Shown here piece by piece: positions 35,005-42,220 of a stretch of DNA of 64,000 nucleotides. Both the position numbers and the translations under genes were made by a program. The notes under the pieces are model-generated. The model had not been told where the DNA came from. It ran no database searches and saw only the letters and a list, made by a program, of their open reading frames with translations. Positions within the stretch are counted from its first letter, which is position 1. Each line of letters opens with the position of its first letter. The stretch spans positions 62,001 through 126,000 of the forward strand of contig SVBF01000014.1 in the NCBI GenBank assembly GCA_015058945.1, written 5' to 3'. Source of the stretch: Erysipelotrichaceae bacterium. GTDB lineage: Bacteria > Bacillota_I > Bacilli_A > RFN20 > CAG-826.

Positions 35005-35559
35005 TTAGAGCTTTTCGATTTCCGAGAAGTCGACGTCGACGGGGGTGGAACGTCCGAAGAAGACGGTTTCGACGCGGCAGGCACCGGTCTCTTTGTCGAT
35101 CGAGGTGATCTTACCTTCGGTCCCTTCGAGAGGCCCATGGATGATGCGGACGGAATCGCCGACGGAGTAGCGGTCGTACATGGAATCGTCGACCCAACCC
35201 ATCCTCTTCAAGACGGGCTCGATTTCCTCGCGCGTGACCGGGGTAGGCATCTGACCGCCACCGCCGGAACCGGCGATACCGGTGACGCCCGGAGTGTTAC
35301 GGACGATGTACCAGGATTGGTGCGTCATGATCATCTCGACGAAGATATAGCCGGGATAGAGGTTGACCATCTTGGTCTTGCCGGTGGGGAGCCCGTCTTT
35401 CAGCACGGGTTGTTCCTGCTCGGCCACGAGGATGCGGAGGATGAGGTCCTGCATACCCATGGACTGGATACGCTTCCTCAGGTTATCCGCGGTTTTGGAT
35501 TCGTGTTGGGAATAGGTATTGATGATATACCACTGTTTTTCACCTAATTGAGTTGGCAT
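35005..35559 (-). CDS. nusG: transcription termination/antitermination protein NusG
   Basis: 184 residues. NGN domain (KQWYIINTYSQHESKTADNL; VNLYPGYIFVEMIMTHQSWY) and a C-terminal KOW domain (YSVGDSVRIIHGPLEGTEGK). It binds RNA polymerase clamp and ribosomal S10. Its start overlaps the secE stop by one base. It is on the opposite strand from rplKAJL, which it normally precedes. Confidence 0.97.
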   Translation of the reverse strand: MPTQLGEKQWYIINTYSQHESKTADNLRKRIQSMGMQDLILRILVAEQEQPVLKDGLPTGKTKMVNLYPGYIFVEMIMTHQSWYIVRNTPGVTGIAGSGGGGQMPTPVTREEIEPVLKRMGWVDDSMYDRYSVGDSVRIIHGPLEGTEGKITSIDKETGACRVETVFFGRSTPVDVDFSEIEKL

Positions 35560-35756
35560 TATTGGTTACCTCCGAAAGCTTCTTTCAACATTTGGATGAG
35601 TCGTCCGGCGGCGAGGTCTTCCAAGGAGAGGAAGAGGGCCGCGATGCCGGCGATGATGACGACCACGATGATGGTCGGGATGAGGACGTCGCGCTTGGGC
35701 CAGCGGATGCGCTTGCCTTCCTTCACGACTTCTTTGACGTACTTCTTAGGGGTCAT
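35559..35756 (-). CDS. secE: preprotein translocase subunit SecE
   Basis: 65 residues: an amphipathic helix (YVKEVVKEGKRIRWPKRDVL) and one membrane helix (IPTIIVVVIIAGIAALFLSL), the short Gram-positive SecE. Partners SecY at 12341-13708. Lies between rpmG and nusG in the normal order, though the block is inverted. Confidence 0.95.
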   Translation of the reverse strand: MTPKKYVKEVVKEGKRIRWPKRDVLIPTIIVVVIIAGIAALFLSLEDLAAGRLIQMLKEAFGGNQ

Positions 35757-35767
35757 GAATCCTCCTT

Positions 35768-35917
35768 TTACTTACTTTCCTTATGCAAGGTGTGCTTGCC
35801 GCATTGGGGGCAGAATTTGCTGAGCTCCCGACGCGAGGGATCGTCGCTGCGCTTACTGGTGGTGTAGTTGCGGCTGAGGCATTCTTCGCAAATCAAAAAA
35901 ACCTTTTTCCTTGCCAT
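35768..35917 (-). CDS. rpmG: 50S ribosomal protein L33
   Basis: 49 residues, found by reading the minus strand upstream of sec[21 protein letters not shown] then [20 protein letters not shown] and KHTLHKESK. Two CxxC pairs form the zinc site. It begins with the expected promoter 28 bases upstream. First gene of the rpmG-secE-nusG operon. Confidence 0.95.
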   Translation of the reverse strand: MARKKVFLICEECLSRNYTTSKRSDDPSRRELSKFCPQCGKHTLHKESK

Positions 35918-35944
35918 GGCTATATCCTACTTTCAGCGTGTCAT

Positions 35945-35973
35945 ATCGTAGGCGTGTTTCGTGCGCTTGTCAA
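35945..35973 (-). promoter_or_regulatory. promoter of rpmG-secE-nusG
   Basis: Minus-strand TTGACA (35973-35968), 17-base spacer, TACGAT (35950-35945). Its -35 box overlaps the -35 box of the divergent promoter at 35967. Confidence 0.8.
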
Positions 35974-35994
35974 TAACCCGCGAGCGAGTATCCT
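35967..35994 (+). promoter_or_regulatory. leaderless-type promoter of the GNAT gene
   Basis: TTGTCA (35967-35972), 16-base spacer, TATCCT (35989-35994), then seven bases to the ATG at 36002. No ribosome binding site. TTGTCAA serves as -35 for both directions. Confidence 0.7.
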
Positions 35995-36001
35995 AAAACC
36001 C

Positions 36002-36523
36002 ATGAGAGCGATTTTGGAAACGGAGCGCTTGTTGCTCCGACCGATGGAACTCGGCGACGCCGAAGCCATGTTTCGTAACTGGGCGAGTGACCCGGAAGTG
36101 ACGAAATATCTGATGTGGAACCCACATCCGGATATCTCCATGACCGAGTATGTCCTCGGCCGATTCGAAGAGGAATACAAAGATCCGAAGACGGTCCGTT
36201 TCGGCATCGTGGAAAAGAAAAGCGGGGAGTTATTCGGTTGCATCGACGTCGTCCGTTACGTCGGTGACATCCCCGAGATCGGCTATTGCAGTTCCCGTCG
36301 TTTTTGGGGTAACGGATACATGACCGAAGCCGCGGGGAAAGTCATCGAATACCTCAAGGAGATCGGCCACAAGAAAGTGATCATCTCCGCCCAGGTGGAG
36401 AACATAGCCTCCAACCGCGTCATCCAAAAACTTGGCTTGGTTTTCAAGCGGCAAGAAGAGATAACCTTGGCCTTAAAAAACAACAAGGTCGTCACGGTCA
36501 ACATCTATGAAAAAACCCTGTAA
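36002..36523 (+). CDS. GNAT-family N-acetyltransferase (RimJ-like)
   Basis: 173 residues. ILETERLLLRPMELGDAEAM at the start and the acetyl-CoA binding region (YCSSRRFWGNGYMTEAAGKV) followed by VENIASNRVIQKLGLVFKRQ are those of the RimJ/L-like GNAT group. Substrate unknown. The ATG has a -10 box just seven bases upstream. Confidence 0.88.
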   Translation: MRAILETERLLLRPMELGDAEAMFRNWASDPEVTKYLMWNPHPDISMTEYVLGRFEEEYKDPKTVRFGIVEKKSGELFGCIDVVRYVGDIPEIGYCSSRRFWGNGYMTEAAGKVIEYLKEIGHKKVIISAQVENIASNRVIQKLGLVFKRQEEITLALKNNKVVTVNIYEKTL

Positions 36524-36543
36524 ATCCAGGATATTTTCTTCGA

Positions 36544-37146
36544 CTAATTCGGGATTTCCTTATTGACGCGGTCCATCTCGTTTTCGACGTCCGCGAAGAA
36601 GGATGCGCTGGGATTTCTAAGGAACGAAGGCCCGTAAACTTCCTTGTAGAAGAGGAAGAAAGCCTGGGCGAAACTTAGCAGCGTGAGCTCTGCCGTCTCT
36701 AACGGAACCATGTCGTGGTTGTCCTGGTTTTGAGAGAGGATGAGCGAGGCGATTTCCTCGGCGGTCGCGACCACGAGGAGGCCGTAATTATCCTTTAACG
36801 CGTCGAGGATGACGGGGTGTTCCTCGGCGACCCATTTGATGTAGTCGCGGGTGTTAGTGCCGCCTTTGACGATGTCCTCTGCGGACATGCCGAGGCGGAT
36901 GCTCGTTGCCGCTTCGGAAAGGGCGCGCGGCTTGAAGGAAGGGCCGAGGTCGCTCGCCGCCGCGGCGGTGATTTCCTTGCCGGCGTTTTCCTTGGCGAAA
37001 AGGTTATCGAAAAGGAAACTGCTCGCGGCGAGGATGACATTGGCGTCGTCGACGGTGGAAGGGGTGGGGCGATAGCGAAGCCAAGAGGAACAGAGGTAAT
37101 CGAAGGCCTCTTGGAGTTCATGGTAAAGCTTCAGGGATTTGGTCAT
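36544..37146 (-). CDS. unknown protein
   Basis: 200 residues from MTKSLKLYHELQEAFDYLCS; the frame is open further upstream but that part covers the promoter. No signal peptide, mostly helical by composition, with an Ala-rich central part (AGKEITAAAASDLGPSFKPR) and no recognised motif. It diverges from the phosphoesterase gene; both starts look leaderless. Converges with the GNAT gene. Confidence 0.6.
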   Translation of the reverse strand: MTKSLKLYHELQEAFDYLCSSWLRYRPTPSTVDDANVILAASSFLFDNLFAKENAGKEITAAAASDLGPSFKPRALSEAATSIRLGMSAEDIVKGGTNTRDYIKWVAEEHPVILDALKDNYGLLVVATAEEIASLILSQNQDNHDMVPLETAELTLLSFAQAFFLFYKEVYGPSFLRNPSASFFADVENEMDRVNKEIPN

Positions 37147-37152
37147 GGGGAA

Positions 37153-37181
37153 ATCGTATGCCCCCGCTTGGCCTAAGGCAA
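37153..37181 (-). promoter_or_regulatory. leaderless-type promoter of the unknown gene at 36544-37146
   Basis: Minus-strand TTGCCT (37181-37176), 17-base spacer, TACGAT (37158-37153), then six bases to the ATG. Confidence 0.6.
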
Positions 37182-37197
37182 GAGAGGAGCGCGGGGA

Positions 37198-37203
37198 TAT
37201 AAT
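37198..37203 (+). promoter_or_regulatory. -10 box of leaderless-type promoter, phosphoesterase gene
   Basis: Perfect TATAAT seven bases before the ATG at 37211. The -35 position with 17-base spacing (AAGGCA, 37175-37180) overlaps the -35 of the divergent promoter. Confidence 0.6.
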
Positions 37204-37210
37204 CATGGGG

Positions 37211-37738
37211 ATGGGCTCGCTTGGTGACCTGAAATACCTCATCTTTTCCGACCTCCACGGATCCAGTGGGGGACTCGATTTGCTGTCTCAGGCGATCGAA
37301 AGGGAAAAGCCGGACGTCATCCTTAACCTTGGGGATGTCTTATATGGCGCTTATGACCAAGACGCGAACGCCTGCGTGGACTACCTATCTTCGATCCACT
37401 CCAGGGTTTTGGCGGTGCAGGGGAACTGCGATTTCCCCACCGACGCGATGCGCTTAATGACCGACTTACGCGATGAGCGGACGCTCGTGGTTTCCGGGCA
37501 TCGCCTCTATTTCCGCCACGTCCCTTTTTGGCGGGATTTCGCGGTAGGGGACATCGCGGTGAACGGGCATACCCACGTCAAATGCCTCTATGAGGAAAGC
37601 GGCGTCTATTTCCTCAACCCCGGTTCCATCGGCAAGCCGCGCGACGATGGCCCCGGCTATGCGTTGATCCATCAAGGTGAGCTATCGTTGGTGGACGCAA
37701 GAAGCGGTGTGACGATTAAATCTCTCCCGCTGGAATGA
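37211..37738 (+). CDS. YfcE/MJ0936-type metallophosphoesterase
   Basis: 175 residues. All metal-binding motifs are present: FSDLHG, LNLGDV, VQGNCDFP, VNGHTHVK and LNPGSIGKPR. The family hydrolyses phosphodiesters with Mn; the physiological substrate is unknown. The start at 37211 is chosen from the TATAAT spacing; another ATG lies two codons earlier. The gap 37739-37893 has only a short CCTC/GAGG hairpin. Confidence 0.9.
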   Translation: MGSLGDLKYLIFSDLHGSSGGLDLLSQAIEREKPDVILNLGDVLYGAYDQDANACVDYLSSIHSRVLAVQGNCDFPTDAMRLMTDLRDERTLVVSGHRLYFRHVPFWRDFAVGDIAVNGHTHVKCLYEESGVYFLNPGSIGKPRDDGPGYALIHQGELSLVDARSGVTIKSLPLE

Positions 37739-37879
37739 ACCCGTTGTCAGGGTTTCCTGGCGCCGCTCGATTTTAGATGAAATGAATTTCAGTGAAAAAT
37801 TTTTCATCTTAGAAAACCTCGGTTTTGCGATGAGGTTCGCCTCTATTGCCAAAGGCATAGATAAAACAGCGAAAAGGAG

Positions 37880-37885
37880 TATCAT
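37880..37885 (+). promoter_or_regulatory. -10 box of leaderless-type promoter, mgtC
   Basis: TATCAT eight bases before the ATG at 37894. No clear -35. Confidence 0.35.
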
Positions 37886-37893
37886 TTAGGTAC

Positions 37894-38636
37894 ATGTTGA
37901 CCACGTTTGATCAAAAACTCGCCGAATACTTGAACGGTTATCAAGTCAATGGTTGGCCCGTAGGCAATCTGATCCTCGTCATGATCGCCTTGGTCCTTTC
38001 GATGCTCCTTTGCGGCGCGGTCGGTCTCGAGCGCGAAATCCGCGGACGTTCCGCCGGTCTTCGCACCCACCTACTCTCGGCATGGGCAGTTGCGTCGTCA
38101 TGATCGTCTCCATCTATGGTTTTCCGAGCCAAGACAGTGCAAGCCGCGACGTGGCCCGTCTCGCCGCTCAGGTCGTCTCCGGCGTCGGCTTTTTGGGTGC
38201 CGGCGCGATCATCTACCATAACGCCGGCGCGAAAGGTTTAACCACCGCGGGCACCATCTGGCTCTCGATGGCCATCGGTTTAGCCTGCGGCTCGATGAAC
38301 TTCATCCTCGCCTTTGGCGCGACCATCATCATCATGTTCGTCCTTTTGGGCCTTCGCGGTCTGGAGCGTCGCATCGCCGCGAAGAACCCGACCGTCATCG
38401 TCGCCGCCCCGGCGGAACTCCCGGTTCTGTCGATGATTTTGAGCGAGTGCGAGAAATTCAATTGCACCTGCACCAATATCGTGAGCGAGCGTATCATCCG
38501 CGATGGCAAAGAGCTCATTCAGATCACCTTCAAGGCCTATTCCAAGAAGCCGGATGATTTCGACACGGCCTCTTTCTCCGAGTCACTGCGCCTACGCACC
38601 TCGGCCCAATACGTCCAGGTGATGGACCACCGTTAA
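37894..38636 (+). pseudogene. MgtC/SapB-family membrane protein, frameshifted
   Basis: Two overlapping frames together make one MgtC: 37894-38103 has the N-terminus with CGAVGLEREIRGRSAGLRTH, and a frame shifted by -1 continues from about 38085 with GSCVVMIVSIYGF, AAQVVSGVGFLGAGAIIYHN, GLTTAGTIWLSMAIGLACGS and a C-terminal ACT-like domain to 38636. The shift lies within about 38073-38090. No slippery heptamer is seen, so it is a one-base indel or assembly error rather than programmed. If repaired it would be about 245 residues. Confidence 0.75.
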
Positions 38637-38652
38637 TCAAAACGAGAATCAT

Positions 38653-38675
38653 GACGCCCTAGGCGTCTTTTCTTT
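38653..38675 (+). terminator. terminator after mgtC
   Basis: GACGCC / GGCGTC with loop CTA, followed by TTTTCTTT. Confidence 0.88.
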
Positions 38676-38696
38676 ATGCTGCTAGGGGATATTCCC

Positions 38697-38724
38697 TTGT
38701 CAACTTTCGACCCCTTTATATAAT
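38697..38724 (+). promoter_or_regulatory. leaderless-type promoter of a lipoprotein gene
   Basis: TTGTCA (38697-38702), 16-base spacer, TATAAT (38719-38724), then six bases to the ATG at 38731. The clearest of the leaderless set. Confidence 0.75.
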
Positions 38725-38730
38725 GGGCGT

Positions 38731-39186
38731 ATGAAAGTAGCCCGCGCCTCACTTTTGACTTTATTTGCCGTGATGCCGTTATTTTCCTGTGGCCCTCAGT
38801 ACACTGACGTGGATATTTATCCGGATAATTATTCCTATCAGGACGGTAAGAATCTCATCACGCTGAAGAGCGTCGACTATCAGGGCGGTTTTTCCTGTGT
38901 GGTGAAGATGGATGTCCAAGAGGACGAGTATTACCTTTGGGACATCAAGGAGATCCCGCGGCTGACCAATCTTGATACCAAGCTGGATTTTTCGTTGACC
39001 GCTAAGGACGACGTGGACCTACGCCCGTTCCCCACGTATCGCGAACGGATGATCACTTTTAGGAACAGTGTGGGCAATTTCGCCACGTCCCCGTTCTCAA
39101 CAGGGGAGAACCAACGGTGGGTTTTCTCCTTCCGTTATCGCGCCCATCGCTTCCTCTTCCACCTCGAACCACCTTCCGAAATCTGA
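38731..39186 (+). CDS. small lipoprotein of unknown function
   Basis: 151 residues. Signal peptide with lipobox LFSC, Cys20. The mature part (YQDGKNLITLKSVDYQGGFS and WDIKEIPRLTNLDTKLDFSL) is beta-rich by composition with no known domain. Monocistronic: own promoter, own terminator. Without a leader, translation must start directly at the 5' AUG. Confidence 0.75.
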   Translation: MKVARASLLTLFAVMPLFSCGPQYTDVDIYPDNYSYQDGKNLITLKSVDYQGGFSCVVKMDVQEDEYYLWDIKEIPRLTNLDTKLDFSLTAKDDVDLRPFPTYRERMITFRNSVGNFATSPFSTGENQRWVFSFRYRAHRFLFHLEPPSEI

Positions 39187-39208
39187 TCCCTGCCCGTCAG
39201 GGATTTTT
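39186..39208 (+). terminator. terminator after the lipoprotein gene
   Basis: ATCCCTG / CAGGGAT, seven pairs, loop CCCGT, then TTTTTCTTT. Confidence 0.9.
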
Positions 39209-39249
39209 CTTTGCTAAGCCAGGCGATCGAAAAGTCGTGAAATTTTTTG

Positions 39250-39279
39250 TTGACACGCATATGTCGCCACGCGTAACAT
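39250..39279 (+). promoter_or_regulatory. promoter of rplK-rplA
   Basis: TTGACA (39250-39255), 18-base spacer, TAACAT (39274-39279). The leader to rplK is about 85 nt and holds two small hairpins, GCGC/GCGC around 39287-39301 and GGACC/GGTCC at 39312-39329. These could serve L1 feedback but no L1 site was recognised. Confidence 0.7.
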
Positions 39280-39372
39280 ACTCGAGCGCATATTTAGCGC
39301 AATGCGTGGGAGGACCTTGACGAGGGTCCGCAAAACCACTGCATGAAAATTCTAGAAAAAGGAGGAATTTCC

Positions 39373-39783
39373 ATGAGAAAGAAGATTACCAAAGTCGTCA
39401 AAATGGAACTCCCCGGTGGCGATGCCCACCCGGGACCGAAGCTGGCTTCCGCCGGCGTCAACATGGCCAAGTTCTGCACCGACTTCAACGCGAAGACCGG
39501 TGACCGTCGTGGCCAAGTCGTTCCTGTCATCATCACGGCCTACGAAGACAAGTCCTACGACTTCGTCATCAAGACCACCCCTGTCGCCCCGCTCATCTTG
39601 AAAGCGGCCGGCATCGACAAGGGCGCCGGCAACCAGAAGAGCGTCGCCGGCAAGATCACGAAAGCCCAGCTCCGCGAGATCGCCGAGTACAAGCTTCCCG
39701 ACCTCAACACTGAGGACGTCGAAGCCGCCGAGCGCGTCATCGCCGGCACCTGCCGTCAGATGGGCATCGCGATCGTCGACTAA
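39373..39783 (+). CDS. rplK: 50S ribosomal protein L11
   Basis: 136 residues from the ATG after AAAGGAGG; an in-frame upstream ATG at 39343 lies before that site. LPGGDAHPGPKLASAGVNMA and the C-terminal rRNA-binding domain (KITKAQLREIAEYKLPDLNT) are canonical. Forms the GTPase-associated stalk base. nusG is not upstream as it would be in most Firmicutes. Confidence 0.97.
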   Translation: MRKKITKVVKMELPGGDAHPGPKLASAGVNMAKFCTDFNAKTGDRRGQVVPVIITAYEDKSYDFVIKTTPVAPLILKAAGIDKGAGNQKSVAGKITKAQLREIAEYKLPDLNTEDVEAAERVIAGTCRQMGIAIVD

Positions 39784-39797
39784 GAGGAGGAACCGCA

Positions 39798-40490
39798 ATG
39801 AAAAAGTTAGCCAAGAAATACGAAGCGGCCCTCAAGAAGGTCGATTCCGCGAAGCTTTATAGCCTTGAAGAGGCCGCAAAGCTCGTCAAGGAGACCAGCA
39901 GCGCGAAGTTTGACGCTTCCGTCGACATCTCCTTCAAACTCAACGTCAACCCCACCCTCGCCGATCAGCTCATCCGCGGCACCATCACGTTGCCCCACGG
40001 AAACGGCAAGACCAAGAAGATCCTCGTCGTTACCAACACCAAGCTTGACGAAGCTAAGGAAGCCGGCGCCGATTTCTTCGGAGGCAAGGAGATCCTCGAA
40101 AAGATCGCCCGCGAGAACTGGTTTGACTTCGACATCATCGTGGCCACCCCGGACATGATGGGCGAACTCGGTAAGATGGGCCGCGTCCTCGGACCTAAAG
40201 GCCTCATGCCGAACCCCAAGACCGGCACCGTCACGATGGACATCAAAGGCGCCATCGCCGACATCAAGCGTGGTAAGATCGCTTACCGCGTCGACCGCGA
40301 TGGCAACCTCGCCATGGGCATCGGCCGCGTCTCCTTCGACGAAGGCAAGCTCGTGGAGAACCTCACCGCGATCACCGACGCCATCGTCAAATCGCGCCCC
40401 TCGACCGTCAAGGGTACCTACATCCTAAACGCGGTCATCTCCTCGACGATGGGTCCCGCCATCGCCATCACCTTCCCCGGAAGGAACTAA
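39798..40490 (+). CDS. rplA: 50S ribosomal protein L1
   Basis: 230 residues: FDASVDISFKLNVNPTLADQ, GRVLGPKGLMPNPKTGTVT and the C-terminal KGTYILNAVISSTMGPAI are conserved. Builds the L1 stalk and is a translational repressor of rplKA in E. coli. The usual 'LGPKGLMPNPK' loop is intact. Confidence 0.97.
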   Translation: MKKLAKKYEAALKKVDSAKLYSLEEAAKLVKETSSAKFDASVDISFKLNVNPTLADQLIRGTITLPHGNGKTKKILVVTNTKLDEAKEAGADFFGGKEILEKIARENWFDFDIIVATPDMMGELGKMGRVLGPKGLMPNPKTGTVTMDIKGAIADIKRGKIAYRVDRDGNLAMGIGRVSFDEGKLVENLTAITDAIVKSRPSTVKGTYILNAVISSTMGPAIAITFPGRN

Positions 40491-40510
40491 TCACTTCGGT
40501 GAATCGCTTG

Positions 40511-40568
40511 ATATACCTAAGATAGCCGGGGGCACGTGCCTTAATAAAACCACCCTGCTGAGGCAAAC
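40511..40568 (+). promoter_or_regulatory. L10 leader (ribosomal protein autoregulatory RNA)
   Basis: Between rplA and rplJ the RNA-like blocks CCTAAGATAGCCGGGGGCAC, GTGCCTTAATAAA and CCTGCTGAGGC occur in the order known for the L10 leader family, which binds L10(L12)4 to control rplJ-rplL. CCTAAG/AGGC ends can pair. A TCAC-TTCG-GTGA tetraloop hairpin precedes it (40491-40502). Confidence 0.85.
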
Positions 40569-40630
40569 ATTCACAACACTTCACTAGTTATATCGAAGCA
40601 TCACATACAAACAGAAAGGAGGTACATACC

Positions 40631-41125
40631 ATGAACCAGCAAGTTCTCTCAGCCAAGAAGGAAACCGTCGCCGAGATCGAGAAGTCGGTCAAGGAATCCG
40701 GTTCCATCACGGTCGTCTCCTACCAAGGTCTCACCGTCGCCGAGATGCAAGAACTCCGCCGCACGCTCCACAAGCAAGGCTCGTCCCTCGTCGTTTACAA
40801 GAACACCTTGGTCCGCCGTGCCCTCGAGGAAGGCAATCTCCCTTCCTTAGGAGACCTGCTCAACGGTCCGAACGGATTCGTCTTCTCCAAGGAGATCGCC
40901 GAAGGACCTAAGGCGCTCGTCAAGTTCGCCCGTGCCCACGAAGCCCTCGTGGTCAAAGGTGGCCTCGTCGAAGGCAAAGTCCTCGACGCCGACGGAGTCA
41001 AGGAAGTGTCCAAGCTTCCGGACAAGAACGGCCTCATCGCTATGTTCCTATCGTGCCTCAACGCACCCATCACCAAGTTCGCGGCCACCGTCAAGGCGCT
41101 CGCGGAGAAAGGCCAGCCGGCCTAA
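40631..41125 (+). CDS. rplJ: 50S ribosomal protein L10
   Basis: 164 residues: SGSITVVSYQGLTVAEMQEL, RRTLHKQGSSLVVYKNTLVR and the C-terminal helix that binds L7/L12 dimers. AAAGGAGG precedes the ATG. The long leader before it is the L10 leader element. Confidence 0.96.
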   Translation: MNQQVLSAKKETVAEIEKSVKESGSITVVSYQGLTVAEMQELRRTLHKQGSSLVVYKNTLVRRALEEGNLPSLGDLLNGPNGFVFSKEIAEGPKALVKFARAHEALVVKGGLVEGKVLDADGVKEVSKLPDKNGLIAMFLSCLNAPITKFAATVKALAEKGQPA

Positions 41126-41152
41126 TTGCCCATTTGAAAGGAGAATTCAACA

Positions 41153-41530
41153 ATGGCTAAACTCACCAACGAAGAAATCATCGCCTCCTTGAAGGAGATG
41201 ACTGTCCTCGAGCTCAATGAGCTCGTCAAGGCCGTCGAGGCCGAATTCGGCGTCACCGCCGCCGTCGCGACCGCCGCCGCCGCTCCCGCCGAGGAAGAGG
41301 CCCCCGTCGACAAGGGACCCGCTGAGGTCTCCCTCATCCTCAAGTCCTGCGGCGCTTCCAAAGTCGCCGTCATCAAAGCCGTTCAGGCCATCACCGGCCT
41401 CGGCCTCATGGACGCCAAGAAGCTCGTCGACGCCGCCCCGAGCCCGATCAAGGAGCACATCTCCCCGGTCGAAGCCGAGGAACACAAGAAGGCTCTCGTC
41501 GCCGCCGGCGCCGAAGTCGAGATCAAGTAA
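41153..41530 (+). CDS. rplL: 50S ribosomal protein L7/L12
   Basis: 125 residues: N-terminal dimer domain ([20 protein letters not shown]), Ala-rich hinge, and C-terminal factor-binding domain ([20 protein letters not shown] then [13 protein letters not shown]). Stalk protein in multiple copies. A strong hairpin follows. Confidence 0.97.
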   Translation: MAKLTNEEIIASLKEMTVLELNELVKAVEAEFGVTAAVATAAAAPAEEEAPVDKGPAEVSLILKSCGASKVAVIKAVQAITGLGLMDAKKLVDAAPSPIKEHISPVEAEEHKKALVAAGAEVEIK

Positions 41531-41554
41531 TCTCACCTTCATCCATTTATCGCA

Positions 41555-41590
41555 CCCGCTCTAGGAGAATATCCTGGGGCGGGGTTTGCC
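41555..41590 (+). terminator. attenuator/terminator between rplL and rsmC-rpoBC
   Basis: CCCGCTCTAGGA / TCCTGGGGCGGG, 12 continuous pairs with two G-U, loop GAATA. The following sequence GTTTGCCGCTTTT is only partly T-rich, so partial read-through to rpoBC is expected, as at the rplL-rpoB junction of other bacteria. Confidence 0.7.
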
Positions 41591-41613
41591 GCTTTTAAGG
41601 AGACTATCGCCCG

Positions 41614-42210
41614 ATGCCACAATACTTCGATAACGTCGAAACATTGGCCCACGAAGACATCTCCTTCAGCTATACGCTATTCGGGGAGCGATTCACCCTG
41701 AAAAGCGACGCCGGGGTATTCAGCAAAGATGGCCTCGACGATGGTAGCAGACTGCTGCTGGAAACCATCGCCAAGACCGATCTTGGACGAAACATCCTCG
41801 ACCTCGGATGCGGAGTGGGGCCCATTGGGCTCACCCTCGCCGCCTTCGATAAGACTCGGCGCCTGACCCTCGCCGACGTCAACCTGCGGGCCTTGGAATG
41901 CTGCAAAGTTAACGCCAAAGCCCTCGGACTTGAAGACCGGGTCACCATCATCCCCTCTGATGTTTATTCGAACATCACCGACACATTCTCCACCATTGTG
42001 ACCAATCCGCCGATCAGGGCGGGCAAAAAGGTCACATACGCGATGTACGCGGGCGCATTGAGCCATCTTAATGAAGGCGGCTCGTTGATCCTAGTCATCC
42101 GCAAAGCGCAGGGGGCACCCTCCTGCCAGCGTTATCTCGAAACCTTATATAAAGAGGTTACGTGCGTAGCGCAACACAAAGGATATCGCATCCTCATCGC
42201 GAAAAAATAA
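41614..42210 (+). CDS. class I SAM methyltransferase, RsmC-like (YbxB)
   Basis: 198 residues. SAM-binding ILDLGCGVGPIGLTLA and the catalytic NPPIRAGK motif that marks m2G methyltransferases of 16S rRNA (G1207 type). It occupies the conserved position between rplL and rpoB in Firmicutes. AAGGAG is about 11 bases upstream of the ATG, slightly long. Confidence 0.88.
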   Translation: MPQYFDNVETLAHEDISFSYTLFGERFTLKSDAGVFSKDGLDDGSRLLLETIAKTDLGRNILDLGCGVGPIGLTLAAFDKTRRLTLADVNLRALECCKVNAKALGLEDRVTIIPSDVYSNITDTFSTIVTNPPIRAGKKVTYAMYAGALSHLNEGGSLILVIRKAQGAPSCQRYLETLYKEVTCVAQHKGYRILIAKK

Positions 42211-42220
42211 GGAGTACCAC

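Noticed and set aside
37953..38072. Upstream part of the second mgtC frame as a separate gene start
   Set aside because: This part (MARRQSDPRHDRLGPF...) has no MgtC similarity; only the sequence after about 38085 does, so it is a frameshift of one gene.
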